A DNA stretch of 64,000 nt from Isotricha intestinalis (GCA_023807065.1 JAJJLU010000337.1:1-64000), one strand, 5' to 3'; positions 29,008-41,959 are shown, counted from the stretch's first letter. Made by a program: numbers and translations. The notes: a model not told the origin generated them from the letters alone.

Positions 29008-31509
29008 ATGAATTATAAATTACTAAGAAGTGAATACTACAATGAAGAACACAAATTAAATGCTCAAGAAACAAAAGAATTTTATTTATCAGTAAAATCA
29101 CCTTATTATAGAGTAAGAGCATTATCATATGCATTAAATTCAGAAATTTTTGGAAAAAGAGAAAATTTACAGCATGAAATATCATTGAATTTATTCCACA
29201 AAGAAATCCAAATTCCAAATTTAAAAGATATACATAAATACTACAATCAAGATTTATTTGAAAAAAAATTTGGTTTGAATGAAAATTTCATAAGTGAAAA
29301 TATAAATAATTCTCTTCCAATATATATTGAAATTCCAGAAATAAATCAAATGAGAAAAGATATTTCATATAATGAAATATATAATTCTCTTACAAAAATA
29401 AGTGATCGTCAAATGCTTTTTATAAATTTATTAAAAGAACGTTCTGAAAATAATTTAACTAATGCAATTATTTATTTTCCTTTTATACCTTCTGATATTG
29501 AAATTTTAAATGATGATTTAATAAAATTATTTTCTAATTTATTTTCTTTATCAAGTAATAAATATTTCTGTTCTGAAAGTGAAAAAATTTTAATTTTAAA
29601 ACAAAAATTAATGGATATGTATTATTTGTGTGAAGATAATTTTGATTTACATGGAATAACAGATTGTCATAATTTTTTTTCTTTATGTCCTAATATTGCT
29701 TCTTTTTATTGTGAAAATAACATGTGTAAAAAATGTTGTGAAATTTCTCCAAATAAAAATTTTTGTGTTATTCATGATGATTTTGTTAATTATTATCGTG
29801 ATAAAATGAATTATCTTCTTTCATTTGAGCAAATAGAAAAATCATTTGATAGAAGTAAAACAATCAGAATTTTAATTAGAAAAAATACAATTAATAAAAA
29901 TATTTTAAAAAAAATATTTTCATCAAATAAAACATATAAAATAAATTGGGATAATATAGAAATTCTTTATAAAACTTCACTTGAGAAAATTCAATTTGTT
30001 TATCTTCAATGTGAATCTTATGAAGAAGCAAAATTAATTTATAATAGTAGAACAGAAATAATTAAAAATTCAAAATATGATATTTCCATTCAACCTTTAA
30101 TGGAAAATATAACTGATATAATAAATAAAATTGACTCTAATTTAATTTTATCATCTTGTTTGTTAGTTGTTCCTATTTCTAGTATTGTTAAAAATTATAA
30201 AACTATTCCTTCAAAAGGAGAAAGAAATAAAAAATTTTCTGAATTTATTGAATCTTTTCTAAATATTAATTCTTCTCAGTTTAAAATTTATAATTGCCAA
30301 AATGTTTTATCTAATGAATCAATGTCATATGAATATTATATTGTTACTTTCCAAGATAAAAATCTTCTTGAAAAATTTTATTTAAACCAACCTTATTTTG
30401 AAGCTATTATTATTCATAAATTAAATCATTTAAAATTTTTCCCCTTATTACGTAATAAAAGTATATCTTATCAAAATTTGTGTATTAATTGTATTAATGT
30501 TAAAAATCCAAATTGTTATTTTGATTTATGTTGTGATTGTTGTAATAATGCAAATAATAATTTAATTAAAAAATTAATAGAAAAAAAAATAGGAGAATGT
30601 CCATGTAAAAGAGAAAAGAAAAGTATAATAAAAGAAACATTAAATTCAAATATAAATAAGATATCAAAATATACTGAATATTTAAATACATTTTCAAATA
30701 ATAATGAAAGTATAAATTTATATATTCAAAATTACAATTTAAGAAAAGCAAATATAAAAATAATATTATTAAATAATTTAAGAAATGGAGATTTTACTTG
30801 GTTTAGACCAATATCAAATACAGATATAACAAGAGCAATGTTAGATATGAATAAAGAATTTACTATTATAATGGATAATCCAAGTTATAAAAGAGAACAA
30901 CCTTTAAAAATAAATGATAAAATGTATAAAATTTATACTTATCAAATTGAACAACCAATTGTAAAAAATTTCGATTATTTTAATACTGAAGAAGGATTTG
31001 ATGAAAAAGGAGATTATTACTTAGAATATGATTTTACTAAAGGAAATTATCATGAAAGTTATCCTAAAGTTTATCTTGAAGTTAATGAAGATTTATTAGA
31101 ATGTATTAATACTCAAAGTTTAAATGAAAATAATAAAAATGCAATTTATAGTAAATCTTTTAATTTCCATATTTGCTTTTATGGTTTAGACAATGAAAGA
31201 TATACTAATTTTGAATTAATTGATGAAATTTATCATGAATTTAAATCCCAAAATATTAAAATTAGTAAAGAAGATATTCAAATTTTAGATGAAGAAAGTT
31301 TATTGTGTTACATTATTAATAAAAGTAATACTCCTATTGATAAATTTGATATGTTTGGAAGATTTGCTATTGTTAGATTAAAATATGATAAAGATGCTTT
31401 AAAAATTTACTTAGAAAAAATTAAAATTTTATTACCTTTATTAGGAGGAAGAAAAGGAAATCCGTTAATGATAATTGGAAATTTACTTAAAACATATATT
31501 GAAAGTTAA
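29008..31509 (+). CDS. Protein with two Cys-rich modules flanking RRM-like regions
   Basis: An 833-residue protein. Residues ~220-258 form a Cys-rich module (LCPNIASFYCENNMCKKCCE, ending FCVIHDD). Residues ~491-540 form a second module of the same pattern (LCINCINVKNPNCYFDLCCD, then CC and GECPCKREK). Between them, ~280-375 has the strand-helix-strand pattern of an RRM, with IRILIRKNTINKNILKKIF and IQFVYLQCESYEEAKLIYNS occupying RNP-like positions. The stretch ~385-480 may be a second RRM-like fold (YEYYIVTFQDKNLLEKFY). The N-terminal ~200 residues and the C-terminal ~250 (FNFHICFYGLDNERYTNFEL) look folded but unfamiliar. RNA binding is an inference from shape. No named family is recognised; all Cys/His ligands appear intact. 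Confidence 0.75.
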   Translation: MNYKLLRSEYYNEEHKLNAQETKEFYLSVKSPYYRVRALSYALNSEIFGKRENLQHEISLNLFHKEIQIPNLKDIHKYYNQDLFEKKFGLNENFISENINNSLPIYIEIPEINQMRKDISYNEIYNSLTKISDRQMLFINLLKERSENNLTNAIIYFPFIPSDIEILNDDLIKLFSNLFSLSSNKYFCSESEKILILKQKLMDMYYLCEDNFDLHGITDCHNFFSLCPNIASFYCENNMCKKCCEISPNKNFCVIHDDFVNYYRDKMNYLLSFEQIEKSFDRSKTIRILIRKNTINKNILKKIFSSNKTYKINWDNIEILYKTSLEKIQFVYLQCESYEEAKLIYNSRTEIIKNSKYDISIQPLMENITDIINKIDSNLILSSCLLVVPISSIVKNYKTIPSKGERNKKFSEFIESFLNINSSQFKIYNCQNVLSNESMSYEYYIVTFQDKNLLEKFYLNQPYFEAIIIHKLNHLKFFPLLRNKSISYQNLCINCINVKNPNCYFDLCCDCCNNANNNLIKKLIEKKIGECPCKREKKSIIKETLNSNINKISKYTEYLNTFSNNNESINLYIQNYNLRKANIKIILLNNLRNGDFTWFRPISNTDITRAMLDMNKEFTIIMDNPSYKREQPLKINDKMYKIYTYQIEQPIVKNFDYFNTEEGFDEKGDYYLEYDFTKGNYHESYPKVYLEVNEDLLECINTQSLNENNKNAIYSKSFNFHICFYGLDNERYTNFELIDEIYHEFKSQNIKISKEDIQILDEESLLCYIINKSNTPIDKFDMFGRFAIVRLKYDKDALKIYLEKIKILLPLLGGRKGNPLMIIGNLLKTYIES

Positions 31510-31615
31510 TCTTAAATATTTAAAAAAAGAAGTTAAATATACTTTTTAAAAACTTTTAATTTAAACAATTAAAAAAATTAAATAATATTTGAATTTAATT
31601 TAATGAATAAAAAAA

Positions 31616-34600
31616 ATGTCAATAATGAATTATGAAGAAAGTGAAGAAAATAATATTTTAAATTCAATAAATATAACTTCAAATGTAAGAGCTCCAGGAG
31701 AATATAAATATTATTATAGAGGAGAAAATTCTTCAGAAATTGATACAAGTTTTTTTGCTGTTTCTACAATGAGTTATAATACAAAAATTACTTCTGAATT
31801 AGAATTATTATCATCTAATTTTAACTCTAAATATACTGCTCAATTATATTTAAATAAAATAAAAAAGAATTATAATATTTTTATTTATAAAAATGAAATT
31901 GATTTTAGAAGTGAAAATATTAATTTGAAATTAATACAAATTATTGATTTTCCCTTACCAAAAATTAATGATATGTCAATTTATGATTCAAATAAAATTG
32001 TAACTAAAATATTTTTAGCATCGGATTATTATTTATTAATAAATGATATTGATAATAGGATAATATTATTAGATTTTACAAATGGAAATTATATAACAAT
32101 ATTTGAAAAAACAAATGAACAATATGAAACATTATATAATATTTTTGATACATTTGATGAAATATTTTTAGAAAATAATCAAATAATTATAAGAACATAT
32201 GTATTTATATCAATTACAAATCAAGAAAAAAAAGGAGCAACATTTTCATATAAATATTTAATGATTAAAAAAGGAACTTTAGAAAATAAAGATTTTACTT
32301 TATATATGATGTATTTTGATTTAGGAAATGCGAAACCAATTGGATTAAAAATATCTAAAATTTCACATAATTTAGAAAATGATAAAAAATGGTTTTTTAT
32401 TATTTGTTTTTGTTCTTCTCAAAGAATTTTTCAAATAATTACTGATTATGATAATTTAACTTTGCATCAATTTTTTAAAAAATATACTAAATGCAAAGAA
32501 TTTAAATATGAAGAAAATATAAATAAAAAAATTTGGGCAAATAAAGTAGGAATAGAACAAGAAAAAAAACAAATAGCACAATCACTTAAAATATTTCTTC
32601 ATATAAATATAAATAAATTATGTAGTTTTATTTTATTTTTTGAAGATGGAGTGGTGATAACAAAAAACTTTTATTTTAATGATAAACCTGAAGAAATAAA
32701 AAAGAAAATATTTATTTTAAATAATATTAAACCAGAACAATCAGAAATTCATATTGATTTTAAAGATTGGGATAATTATGATTTTCCAGATAAATATATT
32801 TTTAAACAAAATACAATTTGTGCTTTTTCTAATAGAAATTTAATCTTAGCTGGAAAAAATAAAATTTATATTTATGATCCAATTACTAAAAAATCTGCTT
32901 TTTCATATGAATTCTATGAAGAAAATTTAAATTTATTTTTAAAATTTGAAGGTATTGCTTCTTTATTTTTATTAACTTCTAATAAATTATTTAAAATTAT
33001 TTTCAATCAAAGATTTCAACAATTTTATAATTTTGATTATCAACAATTTAAAATATATCAAACACCCATAAATTTAAATTACCCAATTTTTGATTATTAT
33101 CCAGAAGATATTTGGGAAGAATATAAAAAAAAATTAAATTTTATAAAAACAAAAGATAATAAAATAATATATGAAGAAGAATTTGATTTTTATAATAAAA
33201 AGAATAATTTTGGAAATTGTGAAATTTGTGGTAAAGAAACAAATATAAGATGTCCTGAATGTAATTGTAAATTTTATTGTTGTAATGAACATTTTCAATA
33301 TGATTATATTACTTTTCATTTTTTTGAATGTCAATTTATTCAATTTTTTAGAAGAAATGATATTATTAAAATTTCAAATAAAGAAGAAAAATATATTATT
33401 TTATATAATGAATTAATTAAACTTTTAAGTAAAATTCTAAATTTTATTTTCTCTAGAATTTTTTCTTTTAAAGATTATCATTTTTTCATTCAATTTATTG
33501 TTGTTATGATTGATATTTTAGAAAATTTTGGATTTAAAAAAAATTTAGAAGAATATACTTATCATAATATTGTTCATTTTAATGATATGGTTAGACAAAG
33601 AGTTGAAAAAAGTTTATTTTTTCAAGAAAGTTTATTTTTTTATTTCCAATTATATTTCCTTAAATGTAAATTTACTTTAAAAAGTGGATTATATAATTTA
33701 ACAGATTGTTATTTAAAAATAATAAAAAATGATTTGATTCCAAAATTAACTCCAAAAAATAATCGTAGATTATTAACATTAAAATATGATAGAATAAAAA
33801 GAGAATTAGTAAACAATTATAATTATTTTTCTTTTATTCAAGATAAATTATTTTTTGATTTTGATTCATTTTACAATAATAATGATGAAATAGATTTAGG
33901 AGATAATTACATAATAAAGCATTTATATATATTATCTCTTCCAGTAAAATTTAAAATAAAAATAAATTCATCAATAGATGTGAAAGAAACTTTAGTAGAT
34001 ATAGCATTAATATTTGATGATCGTTTTAATGAGAATCATTTAACTAAAAATATTCCTCCATATTGTAATTTTAGTATATCATATTATTTAGTTATAATAG
34101 GAAAAGTTTCTCAAACAGTAAATCTATTATCAAGAATGGTAAACTCATTTAATGATAAAACTAATAATAAATTAAGAGTTTTAACACAATATAATTTAGG
34201 TTTATTACAATATGCAATTGAAGATTTTAAAAATGGAATTCATAATTTAGAAATTTGCTATAAATTAATTATTGATAATAATTTATCTACTAAAAATTTA
34301 TTAATTGTTTTAGATAGTTTAGCTCTTGCTTATTTAAATCAAAGAATGTTATTTAAATCTTATGTTTTAATTCAAACTTCAATTAATGAAAGAAAAAAAA
34401 TAAAAATGAAAGAAAATGAAATAAAAAGCATTAAATTAAATATATATTTAAATTATATAATAGATTTATATGAATATTCTTTTATAACAAAAACAAGATT
34501 ACAATTAAAAAAAACAAACAAAAATTATGATAAGAAGCAATTAATAAAATATGCTTTAGAAGAAGAAGGCAAAGAGAAAATAAGTTCAGAACAAAATTTA

Positions 34601-37429
34601 AAAGAATACATAAAAGTATTACATTTTATATTCAATTTACCTGTAAATATATTAAATAAAATACATCAAGATAATCCATCAAAGCAAGTTTCATCAAAAG
34701 AAGAATTTCATCATGAAAGATCAATATCATATAATAATTATGAACAATCACAGAAAAATACTATTGATATTAAAAAAGAAAATGCAGAAAAATATAATGA
34801 AGATATTAAAATTAAATTTAAATTATATGATTCTTTATCAAGACAACAACAAAATGAAATAAATAATATAAAATCAGATTTTTTAAAAAGAGAAATTATA
34901 TTAAGAGATTCTTTAGGTGAAATTGAACCTTTTAATATTAATTATCATCCTATTTATTCTGAAGAATTTGTAAAAATTATTGAAAAGTTAAAAAGTAATT
35001 TTTTACTTAAAGAAGTTTTTTATTGTTTTCAAAATGAAAAATGGAGAGATGAATTATATAATTATAATCAAAATTCTTGCTTGTTTGGTTTATCTAAATA
35101 TTTAAAATTGGAAAAAATAAAAAATATGTTGGCTGTTGAATGTTCTAAAAAATTAGATTATTTAAAAAGAGAAGATCAAGAAATTAAAGAAGCTAGAAAA
35201 TCATTATATAAATTTAGAAATTCATATTCAAATAGTCAAATTCAAAAAAATAATGATAATTTTGAAAAAGAAAATTCTTTATTTTCTAAAGGAAAAAAAA
35301 AAAACTTAAGCTATATTGAATTTAAAAAAAAATTTGCTAAATGTCTTGAAGAAAAAGAAAAAGATAATAAAGATTTAAAGAATTATTTAAATTTAAATGA
35401 AGATTATTTAGTTTCTTTATATAAAGATGTTTTTGTAAATAATCCAGATCAAGATTTTATTTTTAAAAATCCAGTTTTGATTTTAAATTATATTTTTACA
35501 GAATTAAATAATAAAAATGATAAGATTAAAGAAGAAGCAAAAGAATTAATTCAATTACAAGAATTAAATAGTCAAAGAAATTCAAAAAAATCTAAAACTC
35601 AGAAAACTTTTTCTTTTTTTCAAAAATCATCTTTTCATCAAAGTTATAAAAAAATAATTGAAAAAAATATATCTTCAATAAGTGATAATGAATCAGATTC
35701 TGAAAATTCAATAAATTCAAATGATAAACAATTAAATAATAATGAAAATATAGATAATTTAAAAGTTTGTTTTCAAGGAGAATATAATTATTTATATTCT
35801 CCTTTTAATGATATGAAATCAAGAAATAAATTTGAAAAAAAAAGTGCTAGTGAATTAATTTTATTTAATTTTAAAAAAAGATTAAATACTCAAACTATTT
35901 CAAATGAAAATAAATCATTTATTAATTATACTAATGCTTTTAATAATAATTTAAATTATTCAAATATGGGAAAAAATAAAATTGAAATTTTTCAACAAGT
36001 TAAAAATAAAAATAGAAGTGTTGAAAATAATAAAAAAATCAAAAAATCATCTTCACAACATTTTTCTTTGAATAAATTAAATAAGAATAATTCTTTAAGA
36101 AAAAAAATTAATAGGAGAAAAAATTATAACCTTGAAGATAAATATTATAATATGAGAAAACCAAATTTTTATAAATTTAATGATAATATTAAAGTAGATC
36201 CATATGATATTTTTAAAAATAAAGTAAAAAAAAAAAAAGAAATTAAAAAAGAAGAAAAAACTTTTAATCCAAATATTTTCATAAATAAAAAAAAAGAAGA
36301 TAAAATTGAAGATGATTTAACAACTTTAAATTCTTCAATTTATTCAATATCAAATATTAAAAATAAATCAAAAGAAGATTTTAAAAAAGGAGAATTAAAT
36401 AGAATCTTATTATTTAATAAAAAAGAAAATGAAAAAAAAATATATAATAAAAAAATAATAAAAAATTCATCTTTAGATAAAAAAACAATTCCCAAAGTAA
36501 ATATAAATAAAAATATAAATTATTCTAAAAAAGAAAATAATGAAAAAGAAGAAGAAATAAATTTTCCTTCATATAAAAAAAAAATAATTGAAAGTCAAAA
36601 AAAAAAAAATAAAAATTTAAACAAACCATCAAATGAAAAAAAAAATAAAAAGAAAGATAATCTAAATTTTATATATGATGAAAGAAAATATGATAAAGAA
36701 CGGAGTAATTCAAAATCAATTTCAATAAATGAAGAAAATGAAAATAATAATAACTTAAGTATTGAAGAAAAAAAAAATAAAGAAATTGAATTTTTAAAAA
36801 AATCACTTTCTGTTGTAAATAATAAACAAAAGAATAATATTCAATATATGAATAAAAATAAATCTATGAAAGAATTAAATGAGTGTGTTAATGATTTTAT
36901 GAAAGATGATAATTTTTCTATTTTACATAAAGCAATTTCTCAATTAATTGAAAAAAGAATTAATTTAAAAGAAAAAAATAATTCTACTAGAAATAATAAT
37001 CATTATGATAATAATAAAAAAAAGAATAATAAAAAAATAATAAAACCATTTTTTGAAAAAAAAATTAAAAATGAAGAATATGAAGAAAAAAAACATATTA
37101 ATCAAAATAACTTTATATATAAAAAAGCTAAATTTTGTCAAGAACGTAAACAAAAATTATTAGAAAGGAAAAAAGAAGAAGAAAAAGAAAAAAATAATTC
37201 AATAGAAGAAAGTTATGAAAAGATAGAAAAAGAAAAAAAGAAAAAAAGAGAGAAAATAAAAAAAGAAGAAAAAGAAATGGAAAATATAATAAATATATTT
37301 TCAAATAACATAAATCAAACAGAAAGTTTTAGTAAATCATATGCAATTAAAAATAATTTACAATATGATTCATTAGGAAAAAAAGATAAAACAAAAAACA
37401 ACGAAAGTGAAGAAGAAGAAGATGAAGAA

Positions 37430-37464
<35 letters not shown>

Positions 37465-40400
37465 TAAAGATGAGCAATTAAAAAATGAATCATCAATGAA
37501 TAATTCAATGACAAGTAAATATATTAATACAATTTCATTAAATAAAAATCCTGATATTTTGAATTTTACAATGACTAATACTATTAGTAGTAATATTAAT
37601 AGTAAAAATGAATGTAAAAATGAAATAAGTAAAAAAGAAAAAAAGAAAGATAATAAGAAGAAGAAAAAAAAAAACAATAATAATTTAATTAATATATCTT
37701 CAAATGATAATAATAATAATTCGAATTCTATTCCAACTACTAAAAATGAATTTAAAAGTAAAATTTATTCTACAAAAAATAATGAAAATATATATAATAA
37801 TGAAAGTTCTGATGTAGAAGAAGAAGAAGAAGAGGAAGAAGAAAAAAATGATAAAGAAAAGTTTGATAATAATAATGAAGAAATAGAAAATTTAAAAAAT
37901 AAAAATATTGATAATATAATATCAACAAGTAAAAAAAAAGAAAAAAAGAAAAAATTAAAAGAATTAAAAGAATTAAATAATGAAAAAGAAGAAGAAGAAA
38001 TTGATAAGCCAAATATTAAAAATGAAGAAGAAAAAGAAAATGATAAAATAATAAATCAAAATAATTCTTCAATAAATGTTTCAAGTTTTATCAGTCAAGA
38101 TATAAATTTAATTCCAAAAAAAGTTTTAAAAACTGAAAATTCAATGAATACAGAAAATAATATAACTGATGAAAGTAATTTAGATTTTAATTTAAATCAA
38201 AGTAAAAATGAAGATATTTCAAAAGATAATATTATTAAAAAAAATATCAAAAATTTTAATTCAAAAGATTTAGGAAAAGAAAATAACATAATTAAAGAAA
38301 TTATAAAAGAAGAAAATAATGATTTTTCTCCTTTAAAAAATGAAATTATAAACCCAAAAAACATAGAAAATAAAGAAGAATTTATTTTAGAAAAAAATGA
38401 AGAAGATAAAAGATTAATTAGAAATAATTCTTCTAATGAAAAATATAAAAATGAAGCTCAAGAATTAAAAAAACAAATTATAGATTTACAAAAAAAAATA
38501 GAAGAACAAAAACAACAAATGTTAATTATGAGTAATCATCAATTAAATGATTTACAAAATAATAATAATAATATTTCTCAAAATCAAATAAATAATCCTC
38601 TTCAAATTCAAAATAAAATTCCAATAATTCAATCTATAAATCAACAAAATTCTTTTTCTATAAATTCAAGTTGTCATGATTCAAATTTATCTATTAATCA
38701 AGTTAATATATCAAAAATTATGTCTGAGCAAAATTCAAATATACCTCAAATTCCAAATAATAATATATTACAAATTTCGAATAACTCTATATTTATTGAA
38801 TCAAATATATCATTAGATAAAAAGCATACATCTCAGAATCCTGAATCAATTATAGTTAATGTTCAACAAGTATCAAATTCCAATATGACATCTGTTCCTA
38901 AATCAACTAATCCACTTGTAAAAGAGAACAATAATAGTTCTATAATACCAATTATTCCAAATTCAAACATTCAAAATGTACCTGGATCTACAATTCCTCC
39001 TGTACCTGGATCTACAATACCTCAAGTTCCTGGTTCCAAAATACCTCCAGTACCTGGATCTACAATACCTCCTGTACCTGGATCTACAATTCCACCAGTT
39101 CCTGGCTCTACAATTCCACCTGTTCCTGGATCTACAATACCTCCTGTACCTGGATCTTCAATACCTCAAGTTCCTGGTTCCAAAATACCTCCAGTTCCTG
39201 GATCAACTATACCACCTGTTCCTGGATCTAAAATTCCACCAGTTCCTGGATCTACAATTCCACCAGTTCCTGGATCAACTATACCACCTGTTCTTGGTTC
39301 TACTATACCACCTGTTCCTGGATCAACTATACCTCCTGTTCCTGGATCTACAATACCTCCAGTTCCTGGATCTACTATACCTCCTATACCAGGTGTACCT
39401 AGAGTCCCGGGAGTTCCAGGTGTTCCGGGAATACCTTCTGTCCCAGGAGTTCCAAGAGTTCCAGGCGTACCAGGAGTTCCGGGAATACCTTCTGTTCCAG
39501 GAGTTCCAAGAGTTCCAGGAGTACCAGGAGTTCCAGGTGTTCCAGGAGTTCCAGGTATTCCAGGAGTTCCAGGTGTTCCAGGTATCCCAGGAGTTCCAGG
39601 TGTACCAGGAATGCCACCAGGTATCCCTGGAAATGCAATGAAAATAAAAAAAAAACAGAAGCCAAAAACACCAATGAAGCCATTATTCTGGTCTACAATA
39701 AATGCAAGAGATATAAAAAATACATGTTGGGAATCAATGGATGACGAAAAAATTATATCTCAAATAAATTTAGGAAAACTGGAAGAAGAATTTTCAACAA
39801 AAAACCAAAAACCAAAAGGAAAAGGAGGTGCATCAATGATGCATATTCCAAAAGAAAACACAATATTAGAAGGTCCTCGTCTTCAAAATATGTCAATGGT
39901 ATTTGCAAAGATAAAGAAAAAGCCAATAGAAATAGTAAATGCATTATTATCATATGATTTAAATATATTAACTGAAAATTTATGTGATATAATATTACCA
40001 ATATTACCAAAAGATGAAGAAATAAATAATATAAGATCAATAGAAGACATATCATCATATTCTGAATGTGATAAATTTGTTCATTTAATAAGTGAAGTAA
40101 CAGGTTTTCAACAAAGAGTAAAATCAATTCAATTTAAATATCAATTTTCAAATAATTACAAAATAATAAGTGAAAAAATAGATAAGTTAAAAATGACAAT
40201 GGATACATTTAAAAATGATAAAAGAATAAATGATTGGTTGACAATACTTTTAGCATTTGGAAATTATTTAAATGGTCAAAGTGCAAGAGGAGGAGCATAT
40301 GGATTTAAATTAGATTCTTTATCTAAAATTACTGAAATGAAATCTAATGATAATAAAAAAACTTTATTACAATTTATAATTGAATGGATTTATGAAAATA

Positions 40401-40789
40401 ATGATCCTGATTTATTAAATGTTGATTTAAATTATGCTAAAGATATTTCTTTTAAAAATACTCAAGAATTTTTCAATGAAATTAAAGCCTCTTTTAATGT
40501 TGTTAAAAAATTAAAAAATATTACTGAAAATATTGAAAATGAAAATGATAAAAGTAAAGAATTTTTACAAAGCTTTTATGATGATATTGTTTCTAAATTA
40601 AATGAAAAAGAAAATGAATTAAATAGTGTTAATGATGATTTTGAAAAATTAGTTTTAAGTTTTGGAGAAAAAATTAAAGATATGCCTTTTGAAAAGTTTT
40701 TCCAAATTTTTATTTCTTTTTTCGAAAATGTTAAAAATATGAAAGAAAAAGTTGATAGATTAAGAAAATTACAAGAGAAAAAAAAATAA
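31616..40789 (+). CDS. Giant MYND/TPR-formin fusion protein
   Basis: One uninterrupted 3057-codon frame. Residues ~1-500 contain strand-rich stretches that could be beta-propeller blades ([20 protein letters not shown]). A MYND-type zinc finger lies at ~535-575 ([20 protein letters not shown], then CCNEH and HFFEC). TPR-like helices lie at ~850-960 ([20 protein letters not shown]). Residues ~1100-2450 are low-complexity Lys/Asn/Glu, including a run of about 20 mostly Glu near 1930. A proline-repeat FH1-like region (2456-2672) precedes a full FH2 domain at ~2682-3050: [11 protein letters not shown], then [20 protein letters not shown] and [14 protein letters not shown]2 domains nucleate and cap growing actin filaments. 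No GTPase-binding or DID/DAD autoinhibition module is recognised. The combination with MYND looks unusual. No stop or intron signal divides the two halves. Confidence 0.88.
37412..37467 (+). repeat. GAA/GAG trinucleotide repeat coding poly-Glu
   Basis: A nearly pure run of gaa/gag codons with two gat interruptions inside the formin gene. It codes an acidic tract that continues into a D/K/D/E tail. It is a slippage-prone microsatellite. Confidence 0.8.
38981..39388 (+). repeat. 17 tandem copies of a 24-bp unit coding PGSTIPPV
   Basis: The unit is cctggatctacaatacctcc plus 4 bases. It codes P-G-S-T/K/S-I-P-P/Q-V and repeats 17 times without a gap in the FH1 position of the formin. Copies 2 and 8 carry Gln, copies 3, 9 and 11 carry Lys, copy 8 carries Ser, copy 14 starts with Leu and the last ends in Ile. 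Several of these variants recur in the same order (Q copy then K copy), pointing to duplication of multi-unit blocks. GC content is much higher than in the surroundings. Confidence 0.92.
39389..39634 (+). repeat. Tandem VPG/IPG triplet repeat (collagen- or elastin-like)
   Basis: Directly after the 24-bp repeat the protein switches to about 27 triplets of the type V-P-G, I-P-G or V-P-R. They are arranged in larger blocks such as [18 protein letters not shown], which occurs in near-identical form at least twice. The strand uses ccagga and gttcca alternation and is the most GC-rich coding part of the window. Confidence 0.85.
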
Positions 40790-40900
40790 TAATGTTTGTT
40801 TTTTTTTAGAAATAAATTATTATATTATAAATAATAATTTAAAATTTAGTTTATCTAAAATACAATTTTTATTAACATTTAATTATTTTTCCATAAAAAA

Positions 40901-41959
40901 ATGAATAAAGAATTTTTAAGAAAATTAACATCAAAAAGGATTTTTCAAACTCAAATATTTCTAACAAAGCCAGAAGAAAAAGTAATAGATATTGAAAAAG
41001 ATAATTTATTTTTTGATTTTTTAAAAAATAATGATACAATACCAGAATTTGAAATAAAATCAGAAGAACCAATTTTAGACCCAAAAATATTTAATAAATC
41101 AAATGCTTTTTATAATGCTTTTGAGAAAATGAAAGAAGTAATAAATTGGAAAAATTATAATTTTCCAAAAATAATATTTATTAAATTATATCAAAAATCA
41201 AAAAATTTAAGAAAAAGAATAATAAAATTTTCTTTAATAAACTTAAAAAGTGTTTCAGATGTTATTGAAAGCTATAATCCAAAATATAATCAAAGTAAAA
41301 AAACACATAATTGGCAAAAAACACCAAAAGAATCTTATAATTTATATTATCATAATGTTTTAAAAAAAAATAATTTACTTTTAGATAAAGAAAAAGATAA
41401 AAATGATATTAAATTTAATTTAATTCAAAAAGAAATTGGTGAAAAATCTAATATTATTATTTTGACAAGAAATAATAATGAAAAAAAAAATTTAATTTTT
41501 TCTGGAAAATTATGTGATGTTTATGTTCAAAGTGAATTTTCAAGAAGTAAAAGTAAAAATAATAAAGTTAATAAAGAATTTGTATTTAGTCTTTTGAATA
41601 ATCCTAAATTTTTAAATAAACAAAATGAAAATGAAAAAAAAGCCAATAATTATATTAATAGTGAAAAACAATTATTTGAAAAAAAATATAAACTTTCAGA
41701 AAAAAAACAATATAAATTAACTACATTAAATAATTTAGCTTTATATAATTCAATAACAAATTCATCAAAAAAAACTACTTATCTTAAATCATCTCTACCT
41801 ACATTTCAAAAAGCAAGTAGAAATCAATCAAATAAAAATTGTTTAAATAATAATAAATCTACTAAAAATTTTTTAACAATATCTGTCAATAAAAAAATAG
41901 AAAAAAAAATACCAAGATTAAAACAGTTTTTATTAAATAAAACCGATTTTTATTATTAA
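40901..41959 (+). CDS. Hypothetical Lys/Asn-rich basic protein
   Basis: A 352-residue protein. The first ~140 residues look folded (LFFDFLKNNDTIPEFEIKSE, NAFYNAFEKMKEVINWKNYN, IKFSLINLKSVSDVIESYN) and the rest is basic, Ser/Asn/Lys-rich and probably disordered. A recurrent Trp-Gln-Lys-Thr-Pro motif (HNWQKTPKESYNLYYH) sits near 140-155. No domain, signal peptide or membrane span is recognised. It starts 111 bp after the formin gene on the same strand. Confidence 0.65.
   Translation: MNKEFLRKLTSKRIFQTQIFLTKPEEKVIDIEKDNLFFDFLKNNDTIPEFEIKSEEPILDPKIFNKSNAFYNAFEKMKEVINWKNYNFPKIIFIKLYQKSKNLRKRIIKFSLINLKSVSDVIESYNPKYNQSKKTHNWQKTPKESYNLYYHNVLKKNNLLLDKEKDKNDIKFNLIQKEIGEKSNIIILTRNNNEKKNLIFSGKLCDVYVQSEFSRSKSKNNKVNKEFVFSLLNNPKFLNKQNENEKKANNYINSEKQLFEKKYKLSEKKQYKLTTLNNLALYNSITNSSKKTTYLKSSLPTFQKASRNQSNKNCLNNNKSTKNFLTISVNKKIEKKIPRLKQFLLNKTDFYY

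Noticed and set aside
38976..39683. Leu/Gln-rich and Leu/Glu-rich open frames over the formin repeat on both strands
   Set aside because: They are by-products of a 24-bp repeat, a multiple of three, that keeps all frames open; the formin frame is clearly the coding one.
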